Made by a program: the position numbers and the translations under genes. A stretch of DNA of 64,000 nt from Sulfitobacter sp. M05 (lineage in GTDB: Bacteria; Pseudomonadota; Alphaproteobacteria; Rhodobacterales; Rhodobacteraceae). Under the pieces are notes generated by a model, which made no database searches, had not been told where the DNA came from, and worked only from the letters and a program-made list of their open reading frames with translations. Positions within the stretch are counted from its first letter, which is position 1, and each line of letters begins with the position of its first letter. Location of the stretch: contig NZ_JABEDH010000002.1 in NCBI RefSeq assembly GCF_029285175.1, positions 186,001 to 250,000 of the forward strand. Reading direction: 5' to 3'. This document shows, piece by piece, positions 1-9,409 of this stretch.

Positions 1-349
1 TAGCAGTCAATAGGCTTGGATGATCGGACGTGACTGCCCCTATGAGGATCGCGTCGGCACCCCGTTCTACACAAGTATTGATCTGGTCAATCTGCGTAAC
101 TCTGGCGCTGTAGCCCCCCGCTTCGAAGAACAAAAGTTCTACGCTCTGACGCGCGGCTTCTTGTTCCAAACCAAAGCTGACGCTGAGCCAATATTCATCT
201 TTGAAGTGCGGGACCAGCACGCAAAAAAGCGGCCTTGTTCCGGCAGAAGCAGCCGTAAGCAAGAGCGAAAGAGCTACTCCGAATCCGATGATTGTACCCA
301 CAAAGACCACCCCGTAGTGTCGGATTATGAGACGAACAAACTTTGACAC
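1..349 (-). CDS. torT: TorT-like periplasmic TMAO-binding protein (3' end beyond window)
   Basis: On the minus strand an open frame runs from a GTG at 349 off the left edge. It starts with a clear signal peptide: a basic n-region, a hydrophobic stretch (GVVFVGTIIGFGVALSL) and an ASA-G cleavage region. The mature start (VLVPHFKDEYWLS, then EAGGYS, then GADAILIGA) matches the start of E. coli TorT, the periplasmic protein that binds TMAO and controls TorS. It is head-to-head with torS and the two start regions overlap by 23 bases. GTG codons at 310 and 301 are alternative starts, but they would remove the basic n-region. The family call is firm from motif order; the rest of the gene is outside the window. 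Confidence 0.88.
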   Translation of the reverse strand, partial: MSKFVRLIIRHYGVVFVGTIIGFGVALSLLLTAASAGTRPLFCVLVPHFKDEYWLSVSFGLEQEAARQSVELLFFEAGGYSARVTQIDQINTCVERGADAILIGAVTSDHPSLLTA

Positions 350-3107
350 GCGGTTGATCCAGATCCTAAGCACCATGGCGGCTTTGGCTATTATGGTGGG
401 TATCGCTGCTATTGGCGTCAACCAATATCTGGTTCGCACACAGGACGCGCTTATTCAAACCAACATGCCTGCAATCACGCTGGCCAGCAAGATTGGCGCG
501 TCAGCCGAGGTGATGAGTTCGTTGGCTTCAGCCTTTGCGCAGGCCGATACACGCGAAGATCTTGAACAAGTCGCAGCAGTGCTTGGACGGACAGTCATGA
601 GTATTGAGGACGGGACGCGGACGCTTGAGGAAATGGGTCCGCCTGCCACTGGTGCCGCCCCATACCTGCAAGCGCGGGAAATTGTTGGCCGAATGACCAC
701 AAACGCACTTGAAAACCTGACTCTTGAGGAAAGTATTCGCGCCGAGGTTCACAACCTCACGCGGGATGGCGCACGGTTGGATGCTCTGATTGAAGCGGAG
801 ACCGATCTGGCCCGTCTCAGGATCACGGCTGGCATCGCCGATCTGTATCTAAGTCCTGACGCGGATCCACGCTCTGCGCTGGATGCCTTAGCTGATCGGC
901 ATTTTTTTGCATTCGAACGTCTGACAGAATTAGCGCGTTTGATCGACGCTGTACGGTTGCAGTTTCAACAGGTGCCTACAATTGCATCGCTGCAAGAGGT
1001 TGAAATAGCGCGTTCCGAGTTATCAAAGCGCTTGTCTTTGGCGCTGCGTCGCGTTGCTTTTCTGCCGTCACCTCTGGCTGCAAAGGAAGCCACTTCGCTT
1101 TTAAACCATCAACAAAGGGCCTTGGACGCGGGAGGTTTGATCAATCTGCAACGTGATAGGATTGCGCTGCAGGCGTCTATCACGCAAGATCGTGTGCTGC
1201 TGCAAGGTGTTATCGCAGCCCTGTCAGAACGAGCAAGGCACGCGCGTGATGTGGTCCGAGCCGAAGGGCTGGCGCAAATTGCAGCCGCCAAGCAGAAATC
1301 AACCTTCCTGCTCTTTGCGCTATTGGTGGTGGTCGCAAGCGCGGTGGTCATTGGTGCCGTTCTATGGCTCTATGCCCGCAGGCAATTGGTCGCGCGGCTG
1401 GGAAACATCTCGCGGCGTATCGTTGCTGTCGCTCGCGGAGAATACGGCACCCCTATCTTAATCAGTGGCCATGACGAAATCGGACGCATGGAAAAGGCGC
1501 TTAACATTTTGCGACGCCGTGCCCGCGACGCCACCCGGCTGCGCGACAGTCTGGAAGACGCCGTGATCGCGCGGACAGGTGATGTAGTGCGTGAAATGCA
1601 CACTTCAGACACGGCTCGCGCTGAAGCAGAATCTGCCAATCGCAGCAAGACCGAGTTTCTTGCGCGCATGAGCCATGAAATCCGCACCCCACTGAACGGC
1701 ATCATCGGTATGCTTGACCTGCTGGAGGTCGACGAGCCGGACCCGGACCGCAAGCGGCGAACCCTTACAGCCTTGAATTCTGCCCATGAGTTGCTTGACA
1801 TCACAAACGATATCCTCAATTTCGCGAGCGCTGAGAACAGGTCGAACCGTAGTAATCCCGTGCATTTCCGGTTGCGCGAACTTGTCGGGCAAATGGGTTT
1901 TCATTTGCAGTCTCTGGCGACCCCCAAGGGGCTAGAGGCCATCATTGACCTGTCCGAGCCCGCGCCGTTGGCCCTGTTGGGTGATGTGGTGAAAATCCGT
2001 CAGATTGTCGGAAACCTGATTTCTAACGCGGTAAAATATACCGAACGTGGCACCGTAACTTTGACCGTCGACCACGCCATTGATGGACAGACCGGACACC
2101 ACGTGGTCAGTTTTACTGTTGCTGACACCGGTATCGGGATGACCAGTGAAGCGATCCCTCATGCGTTTGATGCGTATATGCGGGCCGATTCTGCCAAACG
2201 TGCCGGGATCGAGGGAATTGGGCTGGGCCTTGCCATATCCCGCACCCTGACCGACGCGCTGAATGGCGCTCTCAGCGTTGAAAGCAAAGCTGGCGTTGGC
2301 AGCCGTTTCACGCTGACAGTGCCGTTGAAACGGGGTGATCCGAAACTGGCCGCAGAAAGCGAGGCGCGCGCGCCCAATGCGAACCGGGGCAGTGAAGTAC
2401 TTGTTATCGACGATCACGCGGTAAACCTCATGGTGGCGCGTGGTTATCTGGAGCGGCTCGGCTGCCTGGTCAGCGAAGCCGCCACAGGAGCCTCCGGATT
2501 AAAGGTCAATGCAGAACGTCGATTTGACCTGGTTCTCATCGACCTTGATCTGCCCGACATGCGCGGTGAGGAAGTTGCCAAACAGATGGCTAAAAACAAG
2601 GATGCCCCTCTGCTGGTCGCCTTGACAGCACATTCGATCGAAGACACCCCTGAAAACCGCGCCAAACTTGAGGTTGCGCGTATTCTGTCAAAACCGATCT
2701 CGCCACGGGCACTTGCGGAAGTTCTGGACGCGAGCACATCTGTAGAGAGGGACCCAGATCACAATGTTGTCCTGAAAAGCCTCCGCGAAGACATTAGTGA
2801 CCTTGGTCCGCAGACCACCGAATTAATCGTTCGCGAATTTCTTGATGATCTGCCCCATGCAGTCGAAAGTATCCAGCTGGCCTCTGCGGAGGCTCAGCGT
2901 AAGGCGGCACACAAATTGAAAGGCGCGGCGGCGAACTTCCGGCTGGAACGGCTTTGCGCCGTATTGGCGCGTATCGAGGCCGCTGAGGATGGCGTGGATG
3001 AGGGCTTGCTAGACCAATTGCTGGAGTTAGCACAAGACGCCACGATCATTCTGGAAAAAGCGGTCTTGAGTGCGATGTCTCAGGCTGCCGTTGGGTCGAC
3101 AAAGTGA
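327..3107 (+). CDS. torS: TorS-type hybrid sensor histidine kinase
   Basis: A 926-residue tripartite phosphorelay kinase of the inner membrane. Residues ~11-34 form the first membrane helix, ~35-322 a helical periplasmic sensor region and ~325-350 the second helix, followed by HAMP, a HisKA H-box ([12 protein letters not shown]450) and an ATPase domain (N-box [11 protein letters not shown]-box GIGLGLAIS). A receiver domain ([12 protein letters not shown]739) and a C-terminal HPt domain ([10 protein letters not shown]862) complete it. This order is that of E. coli TorS. The neighbours (torT divergent, torR convergent, torA) support TMAO sensing. ATG 327 is the only in-frame ATG after a stop at 315. 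No strong Shine-Dalgarno is visible. The 3' end overlaps torR by 28 bases. Confidence 0.92.
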   Translation: MRRTNFDTRLIQILSTMAALAIMVGIAAIGVNQYLVRTQDALIQTNMPAITLASKIGASAEVMSSLASAFAQADTREDLEQVAAVLGRTVMSIEDGTRTLEEMGPPATGAAPYLQAREIVGRMTTNALENLTLEESIRAEVHNLTRDGARLDALIEAETDLARLRITAGIADLYLSPDADPRSALDALADRHFFAFERLTELARLIDAVRLQFQQVPTIASLQEVEIARSELSKRLSLALRRVAFLPSPLAAKEATSLLNHQQRALDAGGLINLQRDRIALQASITQDRVLLQGVIAALSERARHARDVVRAEGLAQIAAAKQKSTFLLFALLVVVASAVVIGAVLWLYARRQLVARLGNISRRIVAVARGEYGTPILISGHDEIGRMEKALNILRRRARDATRLRDSLEDAVIARTGDVVREMHTSDTARAEAESANRSKTEFLARMSHEIRTPLNGIIGMLDLLEVDEPDPDRKRRTLTALNSAHELLDITNDILNFASAENRSNRSNPVHFRLRELVGQMGFHLQSLATPKGLEAIIDLSEPAPLALLGDVVKIRQIVGNLISNAVKYTERGTVTLTVDHAIDGQTGHHVVSFTVADTGIGMTSEAIPHAFDAYMRADSAKRAGIEGIGLGLAISRTLTDALNGALSVESKAGVGSRFTLTVPLKRGDPKLAAESEARAPNANRGSEVLVIDDHAVNLMVARGYLERLGCLVSEAATGASGLKVNAERRFDLVLIDLDLPDMRGEEVAKQMAKNKDAPLLVALTAHSIEDTPENRAKLEVARILSKPISPRALAEVLDASTSVERDPDHNVVLKSLREDISDLGPQTTELIVREFLDDLPHAVESIQLASAEAQRKAAHKLKGAAANFRLERLCAVLARIEAAEDGVDEGLLDQLLELAQDATIILEKAVLSAMSQAAVGSTK

Positions 3108-3793
3108 TAGCCCAACCCGTGCTCTGTCAATATCCACTCCGGTTTGGCAGGATCTTTCTCCAGCTTCTTGCGCAAACGCCCAACGACGACATCAATCATT
3201 CTGTCGTTTGAGCGCATCGCCTTGCGGCCCATCATCTCGGCAAGCCGTGCGCGGCTTAGCGTTTGGCCGGGGTGATCAGCCAGTGCAGCCATCACGTCAA
3301 ATTCCTGTTTCGTAAGCGCCTCGGATCGCGCTGCGGAAACAAGCCTGCGCCGGATGCGATCAAAACACCAAGGGCCAAAATTTTCTACCGGAGGCGGCCC
3401 TCGTGGGGCCTGTCCGATATCTGCAATCCGCATCAGAAGGTTCTTTACCCGAGCGGCCAGCTCCCGTTTATCGAATGGCTTGGTTATATAGTCGTCTGCC
3501 CCCATTTCCAGCCCAACGATCTTGTCGACCTGATCATCTCGCGCCGTCAACAGGATAATTCCAACCCGCGATACCGCTCGTTGCTCGCGGGTGATGGTCA
3601 GCCCGTCTTTGCCATCAAGATTGATATCGACCACTAAAAGTTCCGGCGGATCAACGCTGATGGTATTCTCCATGCGTTCGGCGTTCTCGGCTTCGCTGAC
3701 GCGATATCCCTGCTCGCGCAAATAGGCGGCAAGACGCATGCGCGTGGTGCGATCATCTTCGACAATCAAGATGTGTTGGCTCATGTCGGCCAT
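3080..3793 (-). CDS. torR: TorR-type OmpR-family response regulator
   Basis: 237 residues: an N-terminal receiver (ILIVEDD acidic pocket, phospho-acceptor D56 in LLVVDINLD, conserved T and K in LLTARDD and ITKPFDK) and a C-terminal winged helix (LTKQEFDVMAALADHPGQ, then GRKAMRSNDRMIDVVVGRLR). The winged-helix type and position between torS and torA identify it as TorR, the cytoplasmic activator phosphorylated by TorS. It is convergent with torS (28-base overlap) and divergent from torA, so the gap at 3794-3902 must carry both promoters. An ATG at 3784 (MSQHILIV) is an alternative start. Confidence 0.9.
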   Translation of the reverse strand: MADMSQHILIVEDDRTTRMRLAAYLREQGYRVSEAENAERMENTISVDPPELLVVDINLDGKDGLTITREQRAVSRVGIILLTARDDQVDKIVGLEMGADDYITKPFDKRELAARVKNLLMRIADIGQAPRGPPPVENFGPWCFDRIRRRLVSAARSEALTKQEFDVMAALADHPGQTLSRARLAEMMGRKAMRSNDRMIDVVVGRLRKKLEKDPAKPEWILTEHGLGYHFVDPTAA

Positions 3794-3795
3794 TG

Positions 3796-3815
3796 TTACA
3801 TTTCTTTACATTTTC
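3796..3815. promoter_or_regulatory. putative TorR box (two 10-bp direct repeats)
   Basis: TTACATTTCT followed directly by TTACATTTTC: a decameric direct repeat, the layout bound by OmpR-family regulators. It lies immediately upstream of the torR start and about 90 bases upstream of torA. The function is inferred from position and layout. The sequence resembles the E. coli tor-box consensus only loosely. Confidence 0.5.
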
Positions 3816-3902
3816 GGACAACCCACTTTGCATCAAATCAAGGCCTGCCCAAACAACAAAGCCTAAGGTCACTCTAAATTGAATTGGCTACAGGAGGTCA
3901 GC

Positions 3903-6575
3903 ATGTCATTTAATCAACCGAACCGTCGTGCGTTTTTGCAAGGTGGTGCCGCCATGTTCGGCGCAACAAGCTTGATGGGATCAACTGCGCTTGCCGCACT
4001 AGACCCGAACTCATTCTCGGGACGCACATTTCACGCAACCCATTTCGGCCCGTTTGAGGCAGTGGTGCGCGATGGTAAACTTGTCGGCATTAACAACATC
4101 ATGGAACTGGACGCCCGTCCAACCGAGATGCTTAGCTACGGCGTCAAAGACCGAACCTATGACAAATCCCGTATCAACTATCCGATGGTGCGCAAATCCT
4201 ACCTTGAGGGCTGGGAAAGTGCCGACATCAAACCTGAGCTGCGGGGCAAAGAAGAATATGTAAAGGTTGATTGGGACACCGCCTGGAGCTTGACCGCCAA
4301 GGCACTGCTCGACACCGCCACGACCCACGGCAACGAAGCGATTTTCTCGTCGTCCTATGGCGGCTGGTCCAATGCGGGCACCTTCCGTCCGAACGTGCTT
4401 CAGGGTCGCCTGCTCAATCTGTTGGGCGGTTGCACCAACACATCTGGCGATTGGTCTGCCGGTGCGTCTCAGGTGTCCTTGCCGCATATCATCGGCGACA
4501 TGGAAGTTTATTCAGCTCAGTCCGCATGGGAAACCATCCGCGACAACACGGAAGTGTTTGTTCTCGTCGGCTGTGACCCAATCAAGAACAACCGCATCGA
4601 ATACCGCGTAGCGGACCACGGGATGTATGCCCATTGGGAAGAAATCCGTGATGCAGGTGTGAAATTCATCTCAATTAACCCGCAACGTACCGCCTCTGAT
4701 GAATATCTAAATGCCGATTGGGTTAGAATCGTGCCTAACACCGATGTCGCCCTGTTCTGCGCAATGGCTTACCATGTGCTGGAAAACGGCCTTGAAGATC
4801 GTGCCTATATGGCGAAATACACCGTGGGTGCCGACAAATGGATCGCCTATCTAAAAGGTGAAACCGACGACACCCCCAAAACACCCGCATGGGCGGCTGG
4901 CATCACCGGCATGGACGAGGCCAAGATCAAGGAACTGGCAGAGCTTTTCGCTACATCCAACACCGAATTTGCTGGTGCATGGGCGTTGCAACGGGCGCAA
5001 CACGGTGAAATGACACACTGGGCCATTATCAACTTTGCCGCCCTGACAGGCAAAATTGGCAAGCCCGGACAAGGCGTTGGCTTTAGCTGGCACTATGGTA
5101 ATGGCGGCATGCCCGCTTCCAGCAAATCCACCCCATCGGGCCTGTCTCAGGGCCGGAACTTCGTTAAAGGTGTTTGCCCTGCCAGCCGGATCACCGAAAT
5201 GCTGGAAAACCCTGGCATGGATGTTTTCTATAATGGCAACACACACACCTATCCTGACGTGAAGATGATCTTTAACGCTGGCAACAACTTCATGTCGCAC
5301 CAGCAGGATACCAACCGGCTGATCCGTGCGCTTGAGAAGGTGGAAACCATCGTCAGTGTCGACGTCTGGTGGACAGCCGCAACCCGTTGGGCCGACATTG
5401 TGCTGCCTGCGGCCTCTACGCTGGAGCAGGATGACATTACCTCGGGCGGTACCTATTCCAACGACCGTGTCTACGCGATGAAGAAAGTGATCGAACCTGT
5501 CGGCGACAGCCTGCCCGATTATGAAATTTTTGAAGGTCTGGCCGACAAGCTGGGTCTCTGGGCCCAGTTCACGGATAGCGAAGACAAGATGTATCACATC
5601 CAGCAAGCCTATGAGAGATCCTCAGCAGCAGAACACACCCCTTTCGAAGAGTTCTGGGAAAAAGGCTACGCCCGTATGGATGTGCCCGACGAAGCTCGTC
5701 AATGGACACGTCACAGCGAGTTCTACAACGACCCAGAAGGCAGCCCCTTGCACACCACGTCTGGCAAAATTGAAATGTTCTGCGAGGACTTCGCCAAGCT
5801 TGAGATCAACGACATGCCAGGCATGCCGCAATGGATCGAAAAACACGAATACCTCGGCAATGCCAAAGACGGCCAGTTGCACGTCGTGTCACCCCACCCT
5901 TGGTTCCGCCTGCACAGCCAGATGGACCAGTCAGAAAATCTGCGCAAACTCTACAAGGTGCAGGGTCGCGAACCTGTTCGGATCAACAGTGAAGACGCCG
6001 CATCGCGTGGCATCGAAGATGGTGATCTGGTCGAACTCTACAATGAACGTGGCACAGTGATTGCCGGTGCCGTGGTGTCCGATGACATCATGCCGGGCGT
6101 TGTGTCGATCTACGAAGGAGGCTGGCCATCGCTTGATAGCAAAGGTCGATGTAACTCCGGTTTGGTCAATTTCCTAACGTCGACACAGCGATCCTCAGGC
6201 CTGTCCCAAGCGACAACTGCCAACACAACACTGTGTAGCATGCGCAAATGTGAAGATCCCGAAGGCCCGAATATGGCCTATGAAAAGCCTCCAATCATTG
6301 AAGACATGGAAATCACCGAGATTGACGAAGATAAACTCGGCATTGAGCGCCTGGAAGCACTGACTGCGAGCCTCTATGCGGATATGGCTCCGGGCGAAAA
6401 GATCTTCTTTGAGCGCTGCACCGTGTGTCACGCGCCACGCGAAGTCACACACTTCACTCAGCAACAGTGGAAAGGCATCACACCATCAATGTTCCCACGT
6501 GCAGGCCTTGATGAAGAAGAAGCCGCACTTGTCATGGACTACCTGATGAAAAACGCCGCTGACGCACCAAAGTAA
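3903..6575 (+). CDS. torA: TorA-like TMAO/S-oxide reductase with fused C-terminal cytochrome c motif
   Basis: 890-residue molybdenum bis-MGD enzyme that reduces TMAO or a related N- or S-oxide in the periplasm. The start is placed at ATG 3903 because an AGGAGG lies 5 bases upstream; an ATG at 3879 has no such site. A Tat signal (NRRAFLQGGAA) ends near TALA. The body keeps DMSO-reductase-family features: the SSSYGGWSNAG stretch around the expected Mo-serine, GDWSAGASQ, VWWTAATRWADIVLPA and HPWFRLHSQ. Unusually, the last ~60 residues form a small mono-heme c-type domain (CTVCH at 839-843, a possible Met ligand in SMFPRAG) that resembles the C-terminal part of TorC. No torC or torD is present here. 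The exact substrate is inferred from torTSR. Confidence 0.88.
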   Translation: MSFNQPNRRAFLQGGAAMFGATSLMGSTALAALDPNSFSGRTFHATHFGPFEAVVRDGKLVGINNIMELDARPTEMLSYGVKDRTYDKSRINYPMVRKSYLEGWESADIKPELRGKEEYVKVDWDTAWSLTAKALLDTATTHGNEAIFSSSYGGWSNAGTFRPNVLQGRLLNLLGGCTNTSGDWSAGASQVSLPHIIGDMEVYSAQSAWETIRDNTEVFVLVGCDPIKNNRIEYRVADHGMYAHWEEIRDAGVKFISINPQRTASDEYLNADWVRIVPNTDVALFCAMAYHVLENGLEDRAYMAKYTVGADKWIAYLKGETDDTPKTPAWAAGITGMDEAKIKELAELFATSNTEFAGAWALQRAQHGEMTHWAIINFAALTGKIGKPGQGVGFSWHYGNGGMPASSKSTPSGLSQGRNFVKGVCPASRITEMLENPGMDVFYNGNTHTYPDVKMIFNAGNNFMSHQQDTNRLIRALEKVETIVSVDVWWTAATRWADIVLPAASTLEQDDITSGGTYSNDRVYAMKKVIEPVGDSLPDYEIFEGLADKLGLWAQFTDSEDKMYHIQQAYERSSAAEHTPFEEFWEKGYARMDVPDEARQWTRHSEFYNDPEGSPLHTTSGKIEMFCEDFAKLEINDMPGMPQWIEKHEYLGNAKDGQLHVVSPHPWFRLHSQMDQSENLRKLYKVQGREPVRINSEDAASRGIEDGDLVELYNERGTVIAGAVVSDDIMPGVVSIYEGGWPSLDSKGRCNSGLVNFLTSTQRSSGLSQATTANTTLCSMRKCEDPEGPNMAYEKPPIIEDMEITEIDEDKLGIERLEALTASLYADMAPGEKIFFERCTVCHAPREVTHFTQQQWKGITPSMFPRAGLDEEEAALVMDYLMKNAADAPK

Positions 6576-6595
6576 CTGGTGCAAATCACTAACCA

Positions 6596-6619
6596 AGGGG
6601 GCCGGGTTATCCGGCCTCC
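6596..6619 (+). terminator. hairpin after torA, possible weak terminator
   Basis: GGGGCCGG, a short GTTAT loop and CCGGCCTCC form a G+C-rich stem 20 bases after the torA stop. No proper T-run follows, so it may attenuate or stabilise the message more than terminate it. Confidence 0.4.
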
Positions 6620-6656
6620 TACCCCTGTTTCCCACAAAATTCTAAGGACAATGTAG

Positions 6657-7928
6657 ATGCATATTGCTCACATTGCGAGCGGCTGCGGCTGCGATAGCCT
6701 CTCGTCTCCCACCGATATGATGAGCGTCACCGACGCGCTGGATAATGCCCTAGCGCTCGTCGCCCCGATCAAAGACACGCAATCCGTTTCCCTTTTTGAT
6801 GCGCTTGGACGAACTGCTGCCCACCCCGTCAAAGCCCTCGAAGCGATGCCCTTTTTTGACAATGCTGCCATGGACGGCTTTGCCCTGCGCTGCGCTGATC
6901 TGAATGAGCGTTGTTGTTTGCCTATTGCAGGCACCGTCGCCGCTGGCGATGCAGCGCGCGCCTTGCCGGACGGCGCTGCCTTGCGCATTTTTACAGGAGC
7001 GCCGTTGCCCGCTGGTGCCGATGCAATCGTGATGATTGAGGCCTGCGTTGACAAAACCCACAAGGTCCATATCGAGCAGCCCCCTGGTTTGGGCGAAAAC
7101 ATCCGCCGCGCAGGCAGTGATCAAGCGGCAGGTCAGATCTTGGTTGCTGCGGGCACCCGCATTGCGGCGCATCATATCGGCCTGTTGGCAGGCAATGGCA
7201 TCACCAGAATTGATGCTATCCGACGCCCTCGGGTCGCGGTGTTTTCCACCGGTGACGAGCTGTGCCATGGCCCCCGCGCCCCTGATCAAATCCCTGATGC
7301 AAACCGTCCAATGCTTGTTGCGCTGGCACATGAAGCGGGCGCAGAAGTGACCGATCTGGGCATCCTGCCCGATGAGGTCGATGCAACCGCCGCAGCGCTT
7401 GATGGCATCGGCGCGCAATATGATCTGGTTTTGTCCTCCGGCGCGGTATCAATGGGTGGCAAGGATCACATTCGCGACGCTCTTGTCGCCGCCGGTGGCA
7501 CAGTTCACGGCTGGCGCGTGGCATTGAAACCCGGCAAACCGGTAATGTTCGGCACGCTGGACACGGCGTGTTTTACCGGTCTTCCGGGCAATCCTTTTGC
7601 GGTGCATGTGGGCTTCCACATGTTTGTATTGCCGCAACTCATGCGCCTGCTCGGCTCTGATCCAACCCCTTTTGCCACGGTTCCGGCAGTCGCTGGGTTT
7701 GAGTGGACCCGCAAGCCGGGCCGCGCTGAGGTTTTTCCTGTGCGCCTGAGCACATGTAATGACGCAGGCCTACCTGTATTACAGAGCCTTGGCAGCAGAG
7801 TATCAGCCACTCTATTACCGCTGAGCGGAGCGGATGGGCTTGCAATTGTTTCGGCTGAAACCAGCCAAATTCAGGTAGGAGACTCCCTTTTCTGGCGTCC
7901 CTTCTATGATACCGGAGTTGTATCATGA
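6657..7928 (+). CDS. moeA: MoeA-type molybdopterin molybdenumtransferase
   Basis: 423 residues; inserts molybdate into adenylylated molybdopterin in the cytoplasm. Conserved MoeA blocks are present in order: FDNAAMDGFAL (~residue 66), GTVAAGD, IFTGAPLPAGADAIVMIE, PRVAVFSTGDEL, SSGAVSMGGKDH, ALKPGKPVMFG and FTGLPGNPFAV. Ahead of the usual start is an extra ~20 residues with a GCGCDS motif. An AAGGA lies 8 bases before ATG 6657. It follows torA, which needs this cofactor, and overlaps the next gene by 4 bases (ATGA), so it is probably a dedicated cofactor gene of the tor island. Confidence 0.9.
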   Translation: MHIAHIASGCGCDSLSSPTDMMSVTDALDNALALVAPIKDTQSVSLFDALGRTAAHPVKALEAMPFFDNAAMDGFALRCADLNERCCLPIAGTVAAGDAARALPDGAALRIFTGAPLPAGADAIVMIEACVDKTHKVHIEQPPGLGENIRRAGSDQAAGQILVAAGTRIAAHHIGLLAGNGITRIDAIRRPRVAVFSTGDELCHGPRAPDQIPDANRPMLVALAHEAGAEVTDLGILPDEVDATAAALDGIGAQYDLVLSSGAVSMGGKDHIRDALVAAGGTVHGWRVALKPGKPVMFGTLDTACFTGLPGNPFAVHVGFHMFVLPQLMRLLGSDPTPFATVPAVAGFEWTRKPGRAEVFPVRLSTCNDAGLPVLQSLGSRVSATLLPLSGADGLAIVSAETSQIQVGDSLFWRPFYDTGVVS

Positions 7929-8452
7929 GCCTTTCTCCTCTTGCGGCCATCCGCCTTGAGCATGGCGATATCGATACGTTTCTCGAAGGAATTGCAAAAA
8001 CCCTGACCAAGCGCGGGCTGAATGTACGCGGCGCGGTGCAAACCCGTGGTGTGGCAGGCGGTGAATGTCACTGTGCTGACATGGATCTCACGACGTTTGG
8101 CTCCCTGCGGACTTTCCGTATCTCGCAACCTTTGGGCAACGGATCACACGGCTGCCGATTGCATCCCGGGGCGCTGGCAGAGTGCTCCGAATTCATCGAG
8201 CGTGAACTGGTACTGGGCGCTGATCTGCTGATCCTCAACCGCTTTGGCCGTGGAGAAAGCGAAGGGCGCGGGTTTCGCGACCTTATCAGCAAAGCCATCG
8301 CCTTGGACGTGCCGGTGTTGACCGCTGTTCGTCCGACATATGCCCAAAGCTGGTCAGAATTCGGAGAAGGTATCGCCTGTAATCTGCCAATGAACCAAGC
8401 CGCTGTTTTACATTGGTTCGCTACGGTTCAAGAGGCCCGCGATGCCGCCTAG
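7925..8452 (+). CDS. DUF2478 protein linked to molybdenum enzymes
   Basis: 175 residues; translationally coupled to moeA (ATGA overlap). It resembles DUF2478 proteins, often found beside molybdate transporters and molybdoenzymes. Visible features are a Cys/His patch (ECHCADMDL), a glycine-rich GNGSHGCRLH segment, ADLLILNRFGRGESEGRGF in the position of a Walker-B-like strand, and VPVLTAVRPTY. A nucleotide-binding role in molybdenum or cofactor handling is a guess from family context. No catalytic assignment is possible. Confidence 0.7.
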   Translation: MSLSPLAAIRLEHGDIDTFLEGIAKTLTKRGLNVRGAVQTRGVAGGECHCADMDLTTFGSLRTFRISQPLGNGSHGCRLHPGALAECSEFIERELVLGADLLILNRFGRGESEGRGFRDLISKAIALDVPVLTAVRPTYAQSWSEFGEGIACNLPMNQAAVLHWFATVQEARDAA

Positions 8453-8550
8453 AACCTCGCCGATCCACCTCGATCATTTGTGCGCACCGGTCCCCACGTA
8501 TCGCACAGGACATCTACTGAAACACGATTAACCCCCTGAAAGGAAAAACA

Positions 8551-8988
8551 ATGAAACTAACATCACTCGTCGCGGCCTCCGCTTTTGCCCTGGCCCCGAT
8601 TTCGGCCTTTGCCGACACGATCGAAGTCCAGATGCTCAACAAAGGCGACGCCGGTGCAATGATATTCCAGCCCCGGATGGTATCCGCCGCAATCGGCGAT
8701 ACCGTGGTCTTCGTGCCAACAGACAAGGGCCATAATGCCGAAACCATCAAGGGCATGGTCCCCGAAGGGCAAAAGGCATTCAAAGGAAAGATGAATAAGG
8801 AAGTCTCCGTTGAGCTTACGGCCGATGGGTTGATTGGAGTGAAATGCAAACCACACCTCGGCATGGGAATGGTGATGGTCATCAAGGTGGGCGAGGTCGA
8901 AACACCTGACAGCTTCCTTGAAGCCAAGATGCCAAAAAGGGCCAAATCAACATTTGAAGAAATACTTGCAGAAGGGCCTGCAAGCTAA
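8551..8988 (+). CDS. pseudoazurin (type 1 copper electron carrier)
   Basis: 145 residues with a Sec signal (cleaved near SAFA-D). The cupredoxin ligands are complete: H61 in TDKGHN, C99, H102 and M107 in VKCKPHLGMGM, with the C+3=H, H+5=M spacing of pseudoazurin. Such proteins shuttle electrons in the periplasm, classically to nitrite or nitrous-oxide reductase. Here the neighbours are torA, moeA and DUF2478, and torA has an extra heme site, so it may serve that reductase; this is inference. A strong GAAAGGA precedes the ATG. Confidence 0.93.
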   Translation: MKLTSLVAASAFALAPISAFADTIEVQMLNKGDAGAMIFQPRMVSAAIGDTVVFVPTDKGHNAETIKGMVPEGQKAFKGKMNKEVSVELTADGLIGVKCKPHLGMGMVMVIKVGEVETPDSFLEAKMPKRAKSTFEEILAEGPAS

Positions 8989-9004
8989 ACTGAAAGGAAC
9001 TGTT

Positions 9005-9319
9005 ATGAGCAATGAATTACCCGGTGCCGCCGGTGATCTGGCCAAAAGCCACCCATCAATCTGGACAGCCTATGCCGAACTCGGCGCAGCGACCGCCAAT
9101 GCTGGTAATTTGAGCGAACGCGAACGCCGCTTGGTCAAGCTTGCACTTGCCATTGGTGCAAGCTCTGAAGGCGCGGTCCATTCACATGCCCGGCGCGGGC
9201 TTGCCGAGGGGATTGCGAAAGGGGATCTCGAACAGGTTGCGCTATTGGCAATAGGTCCGCTCGGTTTGCCACGTGCGGTCGCTGCTGGAACCTGGATATC
9301 AGACGTTACCGACACGTGA
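9005..9319 (+). CDS. carboxymuconolactone decarboxylase/AhpD-like protein
   Basis: 104 residues, all-alpha AhpD-like fold: ERRLVKLALAIGASSEGAVHSHARRGLAEG carries the family's conserved E and H. The AhpD Cys-x-x-Cys pair is replaced (SEGAVHSH), so a disulfide-based peroxidase-adaptor role is unlikely. ATG 9005 is preceded by AAAGGAA and lies 16 bases after the pseudoazurin stop, so it is probably the last gene of the tor-associated operon. Function unknown. Confidence 0.75.
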   Translation: MSNELPGAAGDLAKSHPSIWTAYAELGAATANAGNLSERERRLVKLALAIGASSEGAVHSHARRGLAEGIAKGDLEQVALLAIGPLGLPRAVAAGTWISDVTDT

Positions 9320-9409
9320 CCGCCAAGTCAGGCTCTGCTGTACTGATGTCAGGGCCTGGCATTACAGAACCCGTTGATATGCTCACAACCTGCACCAACC
9401 GCGTCATGA

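Noticed and set aside
20..346. Plus-strand open frame of 108 codons at the left edge
   Set aside because: It is antisense to the TorT coding frame, which matches a known family through its whole visible length.
8453..8550. FNR-type site upstream of the pseudoazurin gene
   Set aside because: No TTGAT-N4-ATCAA-like dyad was found.
9322..9375. Possible phnH fragment (SGPGI motif)
   Set aside because: Only about a dozen residues resemble the family, and nothing else of a phosphonate operon is present.
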